Origin: Neoroseomonas terrae
Lineage (GTDB): Bacteria; Pseudomonadota; Alphaproteobacteria; Acetobacterales; Acetobacteraceae
Assembly (NCBI RefSeq): GCF_018129025.1
Contig: NZ_JAAEDI010000017.1
Span: 62,001-126,000, forward strand
Reading direction: 5' to 3'
DNA: 64,000 nucleotides
This document shows, in pieces, positions 34,408-44,171 of this stretch. The position numbers and the translations under genes are program-made. The notes beneath the pieces were generated by a model. It ran no database searches and was not told the origin of the DNA. It saw nothing but the letters and a program-made list of their open reading frames with translations. Within the stretch, counting starts at the first letter, position 1. Every line of letters begins with the position of its first letter.

Positions 34408-35048
34408 GCGCCCCGCCCGATCCCGGCGCGCTGTACCCGGTGCCTGGCGATACCTCGACGGTGCTGCTGAAGCCGCTGCTGTCGCTGTTCCCCGACGTCA
34501 CGAACGTGACGGCCGGCGACTACTCCTACTACCACGACCATGAAGACGCGCTGCGCTTCCTGGAGCGCTGCGTGCGCTACAATTTCGGCTTCGGGTCGCT
34601 CTCGATCGGGCGCTACTGCGCCATCGCGCATCGCGCGACCTTCCTGATGCCAGGCGCCAACCATGCGGTCGCGGGGCCGTCGACCTTCCCCTTCGGCATC
34701 TTCGGCGGGTCCTTCGCCGAGGCGCTGCCGCTGTCCGACTATCCCTGGCGCGGGGGCGGGCCGACCGCGGTCGGGCACGATGTCTGGCTCGGCACCGCCT
34801 GCCTGATCATGCCCGGGGTGACGGTGGGCCACGGCGCGATCGTCGGCGCCCGCGCCGTCGTCACGCGCGACGTACCGCCCTATGCCATCGTCGCCGGCAA
34901 CCCGGCGCAGGTGGTGAAGATGCGCTTCCCCGCGGGCGACGTCGGACGCCTGCTGGACATCGCCTGGTGGGACTGGCCGGCGGAACGCGTCGCCCGCGCC
35001 ATCCCCGCGCTGGTCACCGGCGGTGTCGACGCGCTCATTCGCGCCTGA
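34404..35048 (+). CDS. CatB-type hexapeptide-repeat O-acetyltransferase
   Basis: A 214-residue left-handed beta-helix acyltransferase. Hexapeptide stretches are SLSIGRYCAIAHRATFLMPG and TAVGHDVWLGTACLIMPGVT followed by VGHGAIVGARAVVTRDVPPY; the catalytic His is in the GANHAV segment, and AIVAGNPAQVVKMRF closes the helix. This is the xenobiotic/CatB-related group that uses acetyl-CoA. Its start overlaps the exporter stop (ATGA). The last 14 bases overlap the end of the convergent phosphatase gene. Confidence 0.88.
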   Translation: MSAPPDPGALYPVPGDTSTVLLKPLLSLFPDVTNVTAGDYSYYHDHEDALRFLERCVRYNFGFGSLSIGRYCAIAHRATFLMPGANHAVAGPSTFPFGIFGGSFAEALPLSDYPWRGGGPTAVGHDVWLGTACLIMPGVTVGHGAIVGARAVVTRDVPPYAIVAGNPAQVVKMRFPAGDVGRLLDIAWWDWPAERVARAIPALVTGGVDALIRA

Positions 35049-35706
35049 GCACGCCGTCCACGAGCCGGTCCGCCCAGGGGCGGCTGCGGAATTCGGCGCG
35101 CAGCTCGTCCTCCGAATAGTCGTCGCGCACCCAGTCGAGGAACGGCTTCGGGCCGCGCGCCTTCAGGAAGGCCGCGTAGCGGCGGAAGAAGGCGTCCAGG
35201 ATGCCGGTGCGCGCCGCCGCTACATGGCCGAAGCGCAGCGAAAGCTGGCCGAGCGCCTGTTCCACCGGCCGCCCCTGGGCCAGCAGCCAGACGCCCGCGG
35301 CAAGGCCGGTGCGGTCCGCGCCGGATTTGCAATGGATCAGCGCGGGTTCGGTCATGCGCGCGAAGATGCCGGCGAGCCGCAGCACGCGGTCCTTGTGCGG
35401 GGCTCCGCGCGATTCCAGTGGCGCATCGATATGCTCAAGCCCCAGCTCCGTCGCCGCGAAGCGGCCAAGCGCGTCGGACCCGCAGGCCTCCCGATGGCCA
35501 CGCAGATTGATGACGGTGCGGATGCCGTGCCGGCGCGCCGCCTGCTCGAGCTGCCACGGCATCGGGTGGTTGGACCGGTAGAGCCGTCCGCTCTCGACCA
35601 CGCCCCAGTTTCGCCAGCCAAGCCGCAACAAGGCGTGGTCGACGAACAGGGAATTGAGCCAGGCGGCGCGGCGCGCGCCCGGCACGGAAAGGTCGCGGCT
35701 GGCCAT
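35035..35706 (-). CDS. Tyrosine/dual-specificity-type protein phosphatase
   Basis: A 223-residue cysteine phosphatase. The signature loop is LIHCKSGADRTGLAAG with nucleophile C126 and Arg132. Upstream, GRLYRSNHPMPWQLEQAARR and TVINLRGHREACGSDALG are typical of the bacterial DSP/PTP group related to Siw14 and MptpB-like enzymes. The start at 35706 is chosen to give the usual N-terminus; no clear ribosome-binding site is present. Protein or phosphoinositide-like substrates are both possible. Confidence 0.85.
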   Translation of the reverse strand: MASRDLSVPGARRAAWLNSLFVDHALLRLGWRNWGVVESGRLYRSNHPMPWQLEQAARRHGIRTVINLRGHREACGSDALGRFAATELGLEHIDAPLESRGAPHKDRVLRLAGIFARMTEPALIHCKSGADRTGLAAGVWLLAQGRPVEQALGQLSLRFGHVAAARTGILDAFFRRYAAFLKARGPKPFLDWVRDDYSEDELRAEFRSRPWADRLVDGVLRRE

Positions 35707-35869
35707 CGCGGGGCTTATGGCGCGTCCGGTGCCGTTTGTTGAGGGTGCGGCGACGGCGCCGAGGGCTTTGACACAATCCGTCACGGCCCGCCGCGCCATC
35801 GCCATCAAGGCGCCGCGGCGCCGCCCGGCCGCCATGGTGCTGTTCCCTTCCATGAAAGTGAGAAGCGCC

Positions 35870-36178
35870 ATGAACCGCCTGCTTCCCGCCGCCGCCCTGC
35901 TTATCGCCACCATGGCCGCGGCACCGGCCTGCGCCTATGAGGCGCCGTACCAGCCCGGCTGGGGTCCGGCGCCAGTCACCCCGGTCTGGTACCAGCGGCC
36001 CGCGCCGCCGCCGCCACGCTGGGGCTGGCGACCGCCGCCGCCGCGCTGGCATGCCGCGCCGCCCCCGCGGCGCTGGGCTGCCCCGCCCCATCGCGGACGG
36101 GGGTGGGACGGTCCGCGTCAGACCCGGTACGATCATCGCCGGCACGACGACCGCCACCGCGGCGACCGGCGCTGGTAG
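35870..36178 (+). CDS. Small secreted Pro/Arg/His-rich protein
   Basis: A 102-residue protein. A signal peptide (LLPAAALLIATMAAAPACA) is followed by a low-complexity mature part rich in Pro, Trp, Arg and His (PPPRWGWRPPPPRWHAAPPP, ending HDDRHRGDRRW). The His/Asp-rich tail might bind metal. An alternative start at 35852 gives six more residues. It is divergent from the phosphatase and 91 bases before grpE; nothing links it to either. Confidence 0.6.
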   Translation: MNRLLPAAALLIATMAAAPACAYEAPYQPGWGPAPVTPVWYQRPAPPPPRWGWRPPPPRWHAAPPPRRWAAPPHRGRGWDGPRQTRYDHRRHDDRHRGDRRW

Positions 36179-36187
36179 GCCCGGCGC

Positions 36188-36216
36188 CTTGCCGCGGGTC
36201 GTTCGGCAGCCTAGGT
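36188..36216 (+). promoter_or_regulatory. Possible RpoH (heat-shock) promoter of grpE
   Basis: CTTG at 36188 is followed after 18 bases by CCTAGGT (36210-36216), close to the alphaproteobacterial sigma-32 pattern. An 8-bp hairpin (36217-36238, arms GAAGGGCC/GGCCCTTC) follows at once in the leader. Assignment rests on pattern and on the downstream chaperone gene only. Confidence 0.3.
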
Positions 36217-36269
36217 GAAGGGCCTCCCGCGGCCCTTCGCCGCGCCTGTGAACGAGACGCCAATCCCTG

Positions 36270-36824
36270 ATGAGCGACGACAAGGACTTGAAGGCAGCCG
36301 AGACCGAGGCTGCGCCGACCGCATCCGAAGCCGGCCCCGCCCCTGAGCTAACCCCCGAGGAACGCATCGCCGCGCTCGAGGCTGAGGCTTCCGGGTTCAA
36401 GGACAAGTGGCTGCGCGCCGAGGCGGAGATGCAGAACCTGCGATCCCGCACCCAGCGCGAGGTGCAGGAAGCCCGTGCCTACGCGACGCAGAAATTCGCC
36501 CGGGACGTGGTCGAGGCCGCGGAGAACCTGCGCCGCGGCATCGACGCCCTGCCCGGCCGGATGGCCGGCGAACCCGAGGTGCTGACCAAGATCCGCGACG
36601 GGATCGAAGGGGTCGAACGCTCCTTCCTCGGCATCCTGGAGCGCAACGGCGTGAAGCGGGACGACCCGACCGGCAAGCCCTTCGACCCCGAGCTGCACCA
36701 GGCGATGGCCGAGCAGCCGGCGCCGGACGGCTTCGCGCCGGGCACCGTCGTCACCTGCTGGACGCCGGCCTGGACGCTGAACGGGCGGTTGCTGAAGCCG
36801 GCGATGGTCGTCGTCGGGCGGTAA
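36270..36824 (+). CDS. grpE: Nucleotide exchange factor GrpE
   Basis: A 184-residue GrpE. An acidic disordered N-terminus is followed by the long coiled-coil (ERIAALEAEASGFKDKWLRA, EAEMQNLRSRTQREVQEARA, YATQKFARDVVEAAENLRR) and the beta-domain with PFDPELHQAMAEQPAPDGFA and GRLLKPAMVVVGR, the family signature. It releases ADP from DnaK. The start has no obvious Shine-Dalgarno sequence. Unusually, dnaK is not next: two minus-strand genes and about 2.5 kb separate them. Confidence 0.97.
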   Translation: MSDDKDLKAAETEAAPTASEAGPAPELTPEERIAALEAEASGFKDKWLRAEAEMQNLRSRTQREVQEARAYATQKFARDVVEAAENLRRGIDALPGRMAGEPEVLTKIRDGIEGVERSFLGILERNGVKRDDPTGKPFDPELHQAMAEQPAPDGFAPGTVVTCWTPAWTLNGRLLKPAMVVVGR

Positions 36825-36833
36825 GAAGAAAGG

Positions 36834-36869
36834 TCGGGGGAGAGAACTCCCCCGAACCCCCTCCTTTTT
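36834..36869 (+). terminator. Intrinsic terminator downstream of grpE
   Basis: A perfect 9-bp stem (arms TCGGGGGAG at 36834-36842 and CTCCCCCGA at 36847-36855, loop AGAA) followed after nine bases by TTTTT (36865-36869). It lies ten bases after the grpE stop. Confidence 0.65.
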
Positions 36870-36913
36870 CTGTCTATTGGCGCCGGCCGGTGAAATCAGT
36901 CTCCAACCGATAA

Positions 36914-36951
36914 AAAGCGGAGGGGGATTCGGGGGAGGTGTTCCTCCCCCG
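36914..36951 (-). terminator. Intrinsic terminator downstream of the amine oxidase
   Basis: On the minus strand a perfect 9-bp stem (36930-36951, arms CGGGGGAGG/CCTCCCCCG, loop of four) is followed by CCCCCTCCGC and TTTTT (to 36914). It is nearly a mirror image of the grpE terminator 60 bases away. Confidence 0.6.
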
Positions 36952-36958
36952 CTCTTTC

Positions 36959-38332
36959 TCAACTCACCGCCACTTCTCGCGCCGCCCGCCGCCCGCCCAG
37001 CAGCGCCCCATGGGCGTAGGACGGCGCCTCGGTGGTCGCGGCCTCCCCGGCGAAGAAGATCCGCCCAGCCACCGGCCGCGACAGCGCGCCATGGTCGTCG
37101 AGCGACCCGCCCACCGGCAGGAAGGAGTAGGACCCGCGAGCATAGATGTCGCGGGACCAGCGGGTGACGCGGCTGTCCACCGGGCGCGGAATGTCGCTGC
37201 CAAACATCCGGCGCAGCGCCTCCATCACCAGATCAACCTGGGCGGCGTCGGGCAGCATCTCGATGCGCTGGGCGGCGGACCCGCCGACCAGGGCCACCAG
37301 CACCGGCACGTCCAGATGCGGCTGGAGGGAGACGATCTCGGGTGCGGCGTTGTCCCGCGTGGCGGAAAGGCTGCGCAGGTAATGCGCGTCAGGCGGCCAG
37401 AAGGGGCGGTTGAAGGCCAGTACGATCTTGTTCAGCAGGCCGTTGCCGATGCGCGCGATCGCGCCTTGATGGGCGGCGGGCAGCGGCGGGTCGAAGGCGA
37501 CGTCGCCGCGCTTCAACACGCCGAGCGGCAGCGTCACCACCACGCGGTCGGCGAAATATGCCTGCTCGGCGGTAGCGACGACGACGCCGGAGCCGGCGAG
37601 GCGCACCGACCGGACCGCCTGCCGCAACCGGATGTCGATGCCGCGGCCGAGCAGGTCGGTGATGGCGTTGTAGCCCTGGGCGAGGAGGTGGTTCTCCTCC
37701 GGGATCTCGCCTTCCCCGCCGAACCAGCCCTGGGCGGAGACTTCGGCGGCGTCACCGCCGGCATAGCCGGCGACGTAGGAGGAAAGCCAGGCCGAGACGC
37801 GCTGCTCATAGGGCGTGGCGCGGGTAGTGGGGTCGAGGACCGGCACCGCCTCGGCCAGCGAGACGTCCCGCGCGCCGGCATAGGCATAGGGGCTGTCATG
37901 GGCGATCAGCTTGCCGACGGTGTCGAATATGGCGGTGGTCTCGGCCTCGGTCAGGCGGCGGCCATCGGCATCGGCCATGATGCTGCGCGCGTCGTAGGTC
38001 GGCATCCGGCGGATGCCGGCCTGGTCAGCAAGGGGCGTGAGGGGGTTGCCCTCGGGCCCATGGATCCAGGCGCCGCCCATGTCGAGCCGGACGCCCCGGA
38101 AATCGACGGTGTGCAGGCGGCCACCGGTGCGCGGGCGGGCTTCGAGGACGGTGACGCGGTGCCCGGCATCGGCGAGCGCCCGGGCACATCCGAGGCCGGA
38201 CAGCCCGGCGCCGATGACGATGACGTTGAGCGGGTGGACCGCCGGCTGGGCCTGAGCGATGCCCGGCACGGTCGGCATTGCCGCAAGCAGGGCCAGAAGG
38301 CCGCGTCGGCCCAGTGTCGGCTGGAAGGTCAT
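36959..38332 (-). CDS. Flavin-containing amine oxidase, Tat-exported
   Basis: A 457-residue monoamine-oxidase-family protein. The twin-arginine-type signal is LGRRGLLALLAAMP. FAD-binding motifs are LNVIVIGAGLSGLGCARALA, VTVLEARPRTGGRLHT and, at the C-terminus, GRIFFAGEAATTEAPSYAHG. The segment MGGAWIHGPEGNPLTPLA is typical of polyamine/monoamine oxidases. It would act in the periplasm on an unknown amine. It faces grpE tail to tail, within the split grpE-dnaK region. Confidence 0.9.
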   Translation of the reverse strand: MTFQPTLGRRGLLALLAAMPTVPGIAQAQPAVHPLNVIVIGAGLSGLGCARALADAGHRVTVLEARPRTGGRLHTVDFRGVRLDMGGAWIHGPEGNPLTPLADQAGIRRMPTYDARSIMADADGRRLTEAETTAIFDTVGKLIAHDSPYAYAGARDVSLAEAVPVLDPTTRATPYEQRVSAWLSSYVAGYAGGDAAEVSAQGWFGGEGEIPEENHLLAQGYNAITDLLGRGIDIRLRQAVRSVRLAGSGVVVATAEQAYFADRVVVTLPLGVLKRGDVAFDPPLPAAHQGAIARIGNGLLNKIVLAFNRPFWPPDAHYLRSLSATRDNAAPEIVSLQPHLDVPVLVALVGGSAAQRIEMLPDAAQVDLVMEALRRMFGSDIPRPVDSRVTRWSRDIYARGSYSFLPVGGSLDDHGALSRPVAGRIFFAGEAATTEAPSYAHGALLGGRRAAREVAVS

Positions 38333-38440
38333 GGATGGCGCCCCGGTCTGTCCGGAACGATACCGGACCGGACCGGAGCTTGCGAGGCGCTACCCGCGCC
38401 GTCTGTGCGCTGGCGCAGCGCCTGACATTCGAAGCCGCGT

Positions 38441-39088
38441 TTAGCTGACCCAGCTCCCCGAGCCGGCGTTCCAGGCCGGATCGTCATCTTCATAGTCGTC
38501 GCCGACACGGCAGAAGAGGCAATTGAACTTGGTAATGCTCGGCGCGACCTTGCGAACGGCCTTGATCGTGTCCTGGAGCGTCACGTGGGAACTGAACCAG
38601 CGGTTCCGGATCGTGACGACGACCACCTTGCCCTCCTCGCAGATCGACTGCAGGGATTCGTAGGTGTAGCCGCGCTCCGCCTTCGCGTCCTCCGGCGCCT
38701 GATTATGCCGACCTTCAAACTTGTTGAGGATGTAGTTGGTGCACCGCTCTCCCGCGCCGAAGGCGGTGTCGTTGTTCTGGTTGTCGACGATCGGCTTGCC
38801 GGTCCGCAGGTTGTTGGTCCGGTAGATCAGGCAATAGCCATGCGGCTGGAAGAACTGGACCGAGCATCCGGTGGGAACAGTGAATGTATCATTGTCGATC
38901 AGATAGTCCCCGGAATCGGATCCGCCGTGACCGCTGATCCAGCACTCGGTCGCCGTCTTGGTGTTGCCGATAACATAATGTTCCGACAGCTTGACGACCC
39001 AGGCCCCCTCGCCAAACTTCATGCTCGCCTTGCGATTGGTCGACAGCGCATGATCAAGCCAATTGGCGAAATACTGTCCCGCACTCAT
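38441..39088 (-). CDS. Protein of unknown function, possible Stv-type (putative adhesin) domain
   Basis: A 215-residue protein with no signal peptide. Its central motif, ECWISGHGGSDSGDY followed by FTVPTGCSVQFFQPHGYCL, resembles the I-x-x-HGG ... VP-x-x-x-x-x-F-x-x-PHG pattern of the Stv putative-adhesin family; this match is from memory and not certain. There are about seven Cys and many Asn, Lys and Asp residues. The gene has clearly lower GC than its surroundings, a sign of recent acquisition. It lies between the amine oxidase and dnaK. Confidence 0.6.
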   Translation of the reverse strand: MSAGQYFANWLDHALSTNRKASMKFGEGAWVVKLSEHYVIGNTKTATECWISGHGGSDSGDYLIDNDTFTVPTGCSVQFFQPHGYCLIYRTNNLRTGKPIVDNQNNDTAFGAGERCTNYILNKFEGRHNQAPEDAKAERGYTYESLQSICEEGKVVVVTIRNRWFSSHVTLQDTIKAVRKVAPSITKFNCLFCRVGDDYEDDDPAWNAGSGSWVS

Positions 39089-39199
39089 GGTTGGAATCTC
39101 CCTGCCCCCGGGTGCCGAAATTTAGATGCATGCTGAAGCAGAGGTCCAGCCACATCACGGGGGCGGGAGGGACATTTGCCGCGCGGCGTTGCGCCGGGA

Positions 39200-39228
39200 C
39201 TTGTCCGCCGCCTCGCCAAACAATACAT
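39200..39228 (+). promoter_or_regulatory. Possible RpoH (heat-shock) promoter of dnaK
   Basis: CTTG at 39200 is followed after 17 bases by CAATACAT (39221-39228), roughly the sigma-32 pattern of alphaproteobacteria. It lies about 140 bases upstream of the dnaK start in an otherwise GC-rich leader. Confidence 0.35.
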
Positions 39229-39368
39229 CCAACCCGTCACGAAGCCCCGCCCCGCGCGGGGATCCCCCCACCACCCATCCGCGGCGGCTCTCGCCGCCGG
39301 TTCACACAGGGGGCGGGCACGGTGCCACCTCTCGGGCCGTCCCTGCCTGCCGCAGAGGAGAGTATCGG

Positions 39369-41294
<1,926 letters not shown>

Positions 41295-41323
41295 CGGGCG
41301 GCAGCGTCGTCGTGAATAGTGTC

Positions 41324-41359
41324 GCCCGGTTCCCCAAGGGACCGGGCGGCGCATCTTTT
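41324..41359 (+). terminator. Probable terminator or attenuator between dnaK and dnaJ
   Basis: A stem of about ten pairs (outer arms GCCCGGT at 41324-41330 and ACCGGGC at 41341-41347, inner TCC/GGG with one G-T pair) followed after eight bases by TTTT (41356-41359). It would reduce dnaJ transcription relative to dnaK. Confidence 0.5.
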
Positions 41360-41508
41360 GGGGGCAAGTCTTCGGATCGCGGCCCGCCGCGACCCGCGAG
41401 CGCACAGCGCGACCGCGCCCAGACCAACAGCGGTCCCCGGCGGACCAGTGCAGGGCGCGAAGGCAAGCCGCACGGATGTGCGGCGCCCGCCGTCTGAGGG
41501 CCTGAACA

Positions 41509-42654
41509 ATGTCTAAACGTGACTACTACGAAGTCCTCGGCGTGGGGCGCGATGCGGATGAGGATGCGCTGAAGAAGGCGTATCGCAAGCTCGCGATGAA
41601 GTATCATCCTGATCGCAACCAGGGTGACCAGCAGGCCGAGGTGAAGTTCAAGGAACTGAACGAGGCCTATGACGTCCTGAAGGATGGCGAGAAGCGCGCC
41701 GCCTATGACCGCTTCGGCCATGCCGCCTTCGAGCAGGGCGGACCGGGCGGCGGTGGCGGTGGCTTCCAGGGCTTCGGTGGCGGCTTCGAGGACATCTTCG
41801 AGGAGATGTTCGGCCGCTTCGGCGGGGGCCGCGGCGGGCGCGGCGGCGCCACGGGCCGTGGCGCAGACCTGCGGACGCAGGTCGAGATCACGCTGGAGGA
41901 AGCCTTCGGCGGCACCAAATCCAATATCCGCATTCCGAGTTCGGTCAGCTGCGAGGCCTGCAAGGGCACGGGCGCGGAGGACGGCGCGACATCAGGCGTG
42001 CAGACCTGCGGTACCTGCAACGGCCAGGGCAAGGTGCGTGCGCAGCAGGGCTTCTTCCTAATCGAACGCACGTGCCCGACCTGCGGCGGTTCCGGCCGTA
42101 CCATCAAGAACCCCTGCAAGATCTGCCACGGCGCCGGGCGCGTGCAGCGCGACCGCAACCTGAATGTGACGATCCCGCCGGGGGTGGAGGACGGCACGCG
42201 CATCCGCCTGGCGGGTGAGGGCGAGGCCGGACTGCGTGGCGCGCCATCGGGCGACCTCTACGTCGACATCGCCGTGAAGCCGCACCCGATCTTCCAACGG
42301 GAAGGGGCGAACATCTTCATCCGCGTGCCGTTGCGTATGACGCAGGCGGCGCTCGGCGGGCATGTGGAGGTCCCGAGCATCGATGGCGGCCGCGCGCGGG
42401 TGACCATTCCGGCCGGCAGCCAGACGGGGGACCAGTTCCGCCTGCGCGGCAAGGGCTTCTCCGTGCTGCGCTCTGCCGCGCGCGGCGACATGTATGTGCA
42501 GGTCAGCGTCGAGACGCCGCAGAACCTCACCACCCGTCAGCGCGAGTTACTCGAGGAGTTCGAGGGTGAGGCGACATCCGCAAGCAAGACGAGCCCCGAA
42601 AGCGAGGGCTTCTTTGCGAAGGTGAAGGAGTTCTGGGACGGGCTGGGGCGCTAG
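41509..42654 (+). CDS. dnaJ: Chaperone DnaJ (Hsp40)
   Basis: A 381-residue type A Hsp40. The J-domain (1-70) has the HPD tripeptide at 33-35 (MKYHPDRN). A Gly/Phe-rich linker follows (about 75-115). The zinc domain has all four C-x-x-C-x-G-x-G repeats ([32 protein letters not shown]). The C-terminal domains bind substrate. It stimulates DnaK ATPase. It lies 214 bases after dnaK. Confidence 0.98.
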   Translation: MSKRDYYEVLGVGRDADEDALKKAYRKLAMKYHPDRNQGDQQAEVKFKELNEAYDVLKDGEKRAAYDRFGHAAFEQGGPGGGGGGFQGFGGGFEDIFEEMFGRFGGGRGGRGGATGRGADLRTQVEITLEEAFGGTKSNIRIPSSVSCEACKGTGAEDGATSGVQTCGTCNGQGKVRAQQGFFLIERTCPTCGGSGRTIKNPCKICHGAGRVQRDRNLNVTIPPGVEDGTRIRLAGEGEAGLRGAPSGDLYVDIAVKPHPIFQREGANIFIRVPLRMTQAALGGHVEVPSIDGGRARVTIPAGSQTGDQFRLRGKGFSVLRSAARGDMYVQVSVETPQNLTTRQRELLEEFEGEATSASKTSPESEGFFAKVKEFWDGLGR

Positions 42655-42662
42655 GCGCCACC

Positions 42663-42686
42663 GGAGAGGGGGCCACCCCCCTCTCC
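42663..42686. terminator. Bidirectional hairpin between dnaJ and the PRC-barrel gene
   Basis: A perfect 10-bp stem (arms GGAGAGGGGG and CCCCCTCTCC, loop CCAC) between two convergent genes. It has no T-run, but its position fits a shared transcription stop. The arm sequence resembles that of the dispersed repeat's terminal hairpin. Confidence 0.5.
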
Positions 42687-42696
42687 GCGCCCGGCG

Positions 42697-43086
42697 TTAC
42701 ATCGCCGGCATCGCCCAGTAGTCGTCGACCAGCCGGCGACGTTCGGCCCAGCCTTCCTCGATGACCGGCGCCTTTTCAAGCCGCTCCTTGTCCATCTTCA
42801 CGACATAGCCACCCAGGCTGGTGTCGTAGCGCAGCATCTCCCACGGCAGCGGGTAGTGCTTCGAACCCAGGCCCAGGAAGCCGCCGAAGGACAGCACGGC
42901 GTAGGCGACGCGGCCTGTCTGCTTGTCCAGCATCACGTCCTCGATGCTGCCGATGTGCTCGGCATTGAGTGAATAGACGTCGGTACCGGATACCTTGCCG
43001 CCGGCGATCAGGTGGCCGGTGGTGGGGGCCGTCATGTCCTTCGTCGTCGGACGAGCGTTCTGGCGGGGATCGGGGACGGTGTTCAT
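42697..43086 (-). CDS. PRC-barrel domain protein
   Basis: A 129-residue protein. After a short polar N-terminus, the PRC-barrel runs from about residue 30 (GGKVSGTDVYSLNAEHIGSI, EDVMLDKQTGRVAYAVLSFG) to 95 (KHYPLPWEMLRYDTSLGGYV). PRC-barrels occur in RNA-processing factors and as stand-alone, often stress-related or photosynthesis-related, small proteins. The start has an excellent AAGGAGG site. Function unknown. Confidence 0.85.
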   Translation of the reverse strand: MNTVPDPRQNARPTTKDMTAPTTGHLIAGGKVSGTDVYSLNAEHIGSIEDVMLDKQTGRVAYAVLSFGGFLGLGSKHYPLPWEMLRYDTSLGGYVVKMDKERLEKAPVIEEGWAERRRLVDDYWAMPAM

Positions 43087-43391
43087 CTCGGTTCCTCCTT
43101 GCGGGGGTTGCCCCGGGAGAACGCGGGTCCGTGCAGAGGGTTCCAGCCGAGCTGCGATATTGGCGCAGATCGCGACAGGCATTCGGGTGTTGCGCGATAA
43201 CATTGTCGTCTGGAATCGAATACCGGCCCCGGCTGTCCGAACCAACTGCCTTTACCAGCCACCACGAAGTACTGCCTTGGACCGTCGGCTTTGGTCGAGG
43301 GGTTCCCGGGCAACGCCTTCTCCGGCCTGTCGCCCCTTGCGGCGATCACGGCAAGCGCGCTGACTCCCGCCACAGGATAAGGACCAGCCAC
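43087..43391. other. Gene-free divergent region
   Basis: About 305 bases between the PRC-barrel gene (leftward) and dapB (rightward). It is somewhat less GC-rich near 43195-43270. No repeat or convincing operator was seen; both promoters should be here. Confidence 0.45.
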
Positions 43392-44171
43392 TTGACCATC
43401 CGCATCGGCATTGCCGGCATCGCCGGCCGCATGGGTCGTCTTCTCGCCGAGGAGACGGCCGCCGCCGGCGCCACCCTGGCCGGCGGCACCATCCGCCCCG
43501 GCGCGCCGCTCGAAACGCTGCCCGCCGGGCTGCCGGTGATGACGGATATCGTGGCGCTGTGCGCGGCCTCCGATGTGGTGATCGACTTCACCCACGCCCA
43601 TGCGGCCCGCGCCCATGCGCTGGCGGCCGCCGAGACGGGCACGCCGCTGGTGCTTGGTTCCTCCGGCCTGACGGCGGCGGAGGAAGCGGCGGTGGCCGAG
43701 GCGGCGCAGCGCACCCCGATCGTCTACGCCGCCAATTTCGCGCCGGGGGTGAACCTGTTCCTCGCCGTCGCCGAACGCATGGCCGCCGCCCTTCCGGCCG
43801 CCCAGTACGACGCCGAGATCGTCGAGATGCACCACCGCCAGAAGGTGGATGCGCCGTCAGGCACGGCGGTGGCGCTGGGCCGGGCGGTCGCCGCGGGTCG
43901 GGGAACGACGCTCGAGGAGGCCGGCCGGGAGAGCGGCCGCGACGGGCATACCGGCGCGCGCGGCACGGGCACGATCGGCTTCGCGGCGCTGCGCGGGGGC
44001 CAGGTGGTCGGCGAGCACACGCTGCTGTTTGCCGCAGCGTCCGAACACATCAGCCTGACGCATCAATCCTTCGATCGCCGGGTCTATGCGACCGGCGCGG
44101 TGCGCGCGGCGCTCTGGGTCTCGGGCCGCGCGCCCGGGCTCTATGGCATGCGTGACGTGCTGGGCATGTAG
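43392..44171 (+). CDS. dapB: 4-hydroxy-tetrahydrodipicolinate reductase
   Basis: A 259-residue NAD(P)H-dependent reductase of the lysine/diaminopimelate pathway. The Rossmann motif is IGIAGIAGRMGRLLAEET (the family usually has G-x-x-G-x-M-G). The catalytic segment is DAEIVEMHHRQKVDAPSGTA with the His-His and Lys residues. The start is TTG at 43392, chosen because AAGGA lies eight bases before it and because it gives the normal N-terminus. The last 31 bases overlap the end of the convergent GHKL gene. Confidence 0.94.
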   Translation: MTIRIGIAGIAGRMGRLLAEETAAAGATLAGGTIRPGAPLETLPAGLPVMTDIVALCAASDVVIDFTHAHAARAHALAAAETGTPLVLGSSGLTAAEEAAVAEAAQRTPIVYAANFAPGVNLFLAVAERMAAALPAAQYDAEIVEMHHRQKVDAPSGTAVALGRAVAAGRGTTLEEAGRESGRDGHTGARGTGTIGFAALRGGQVVGEHTLLFAAASEHISLTHQSFDRRVYATGAVRAALWVSGRAPGLYGMRDVLGM

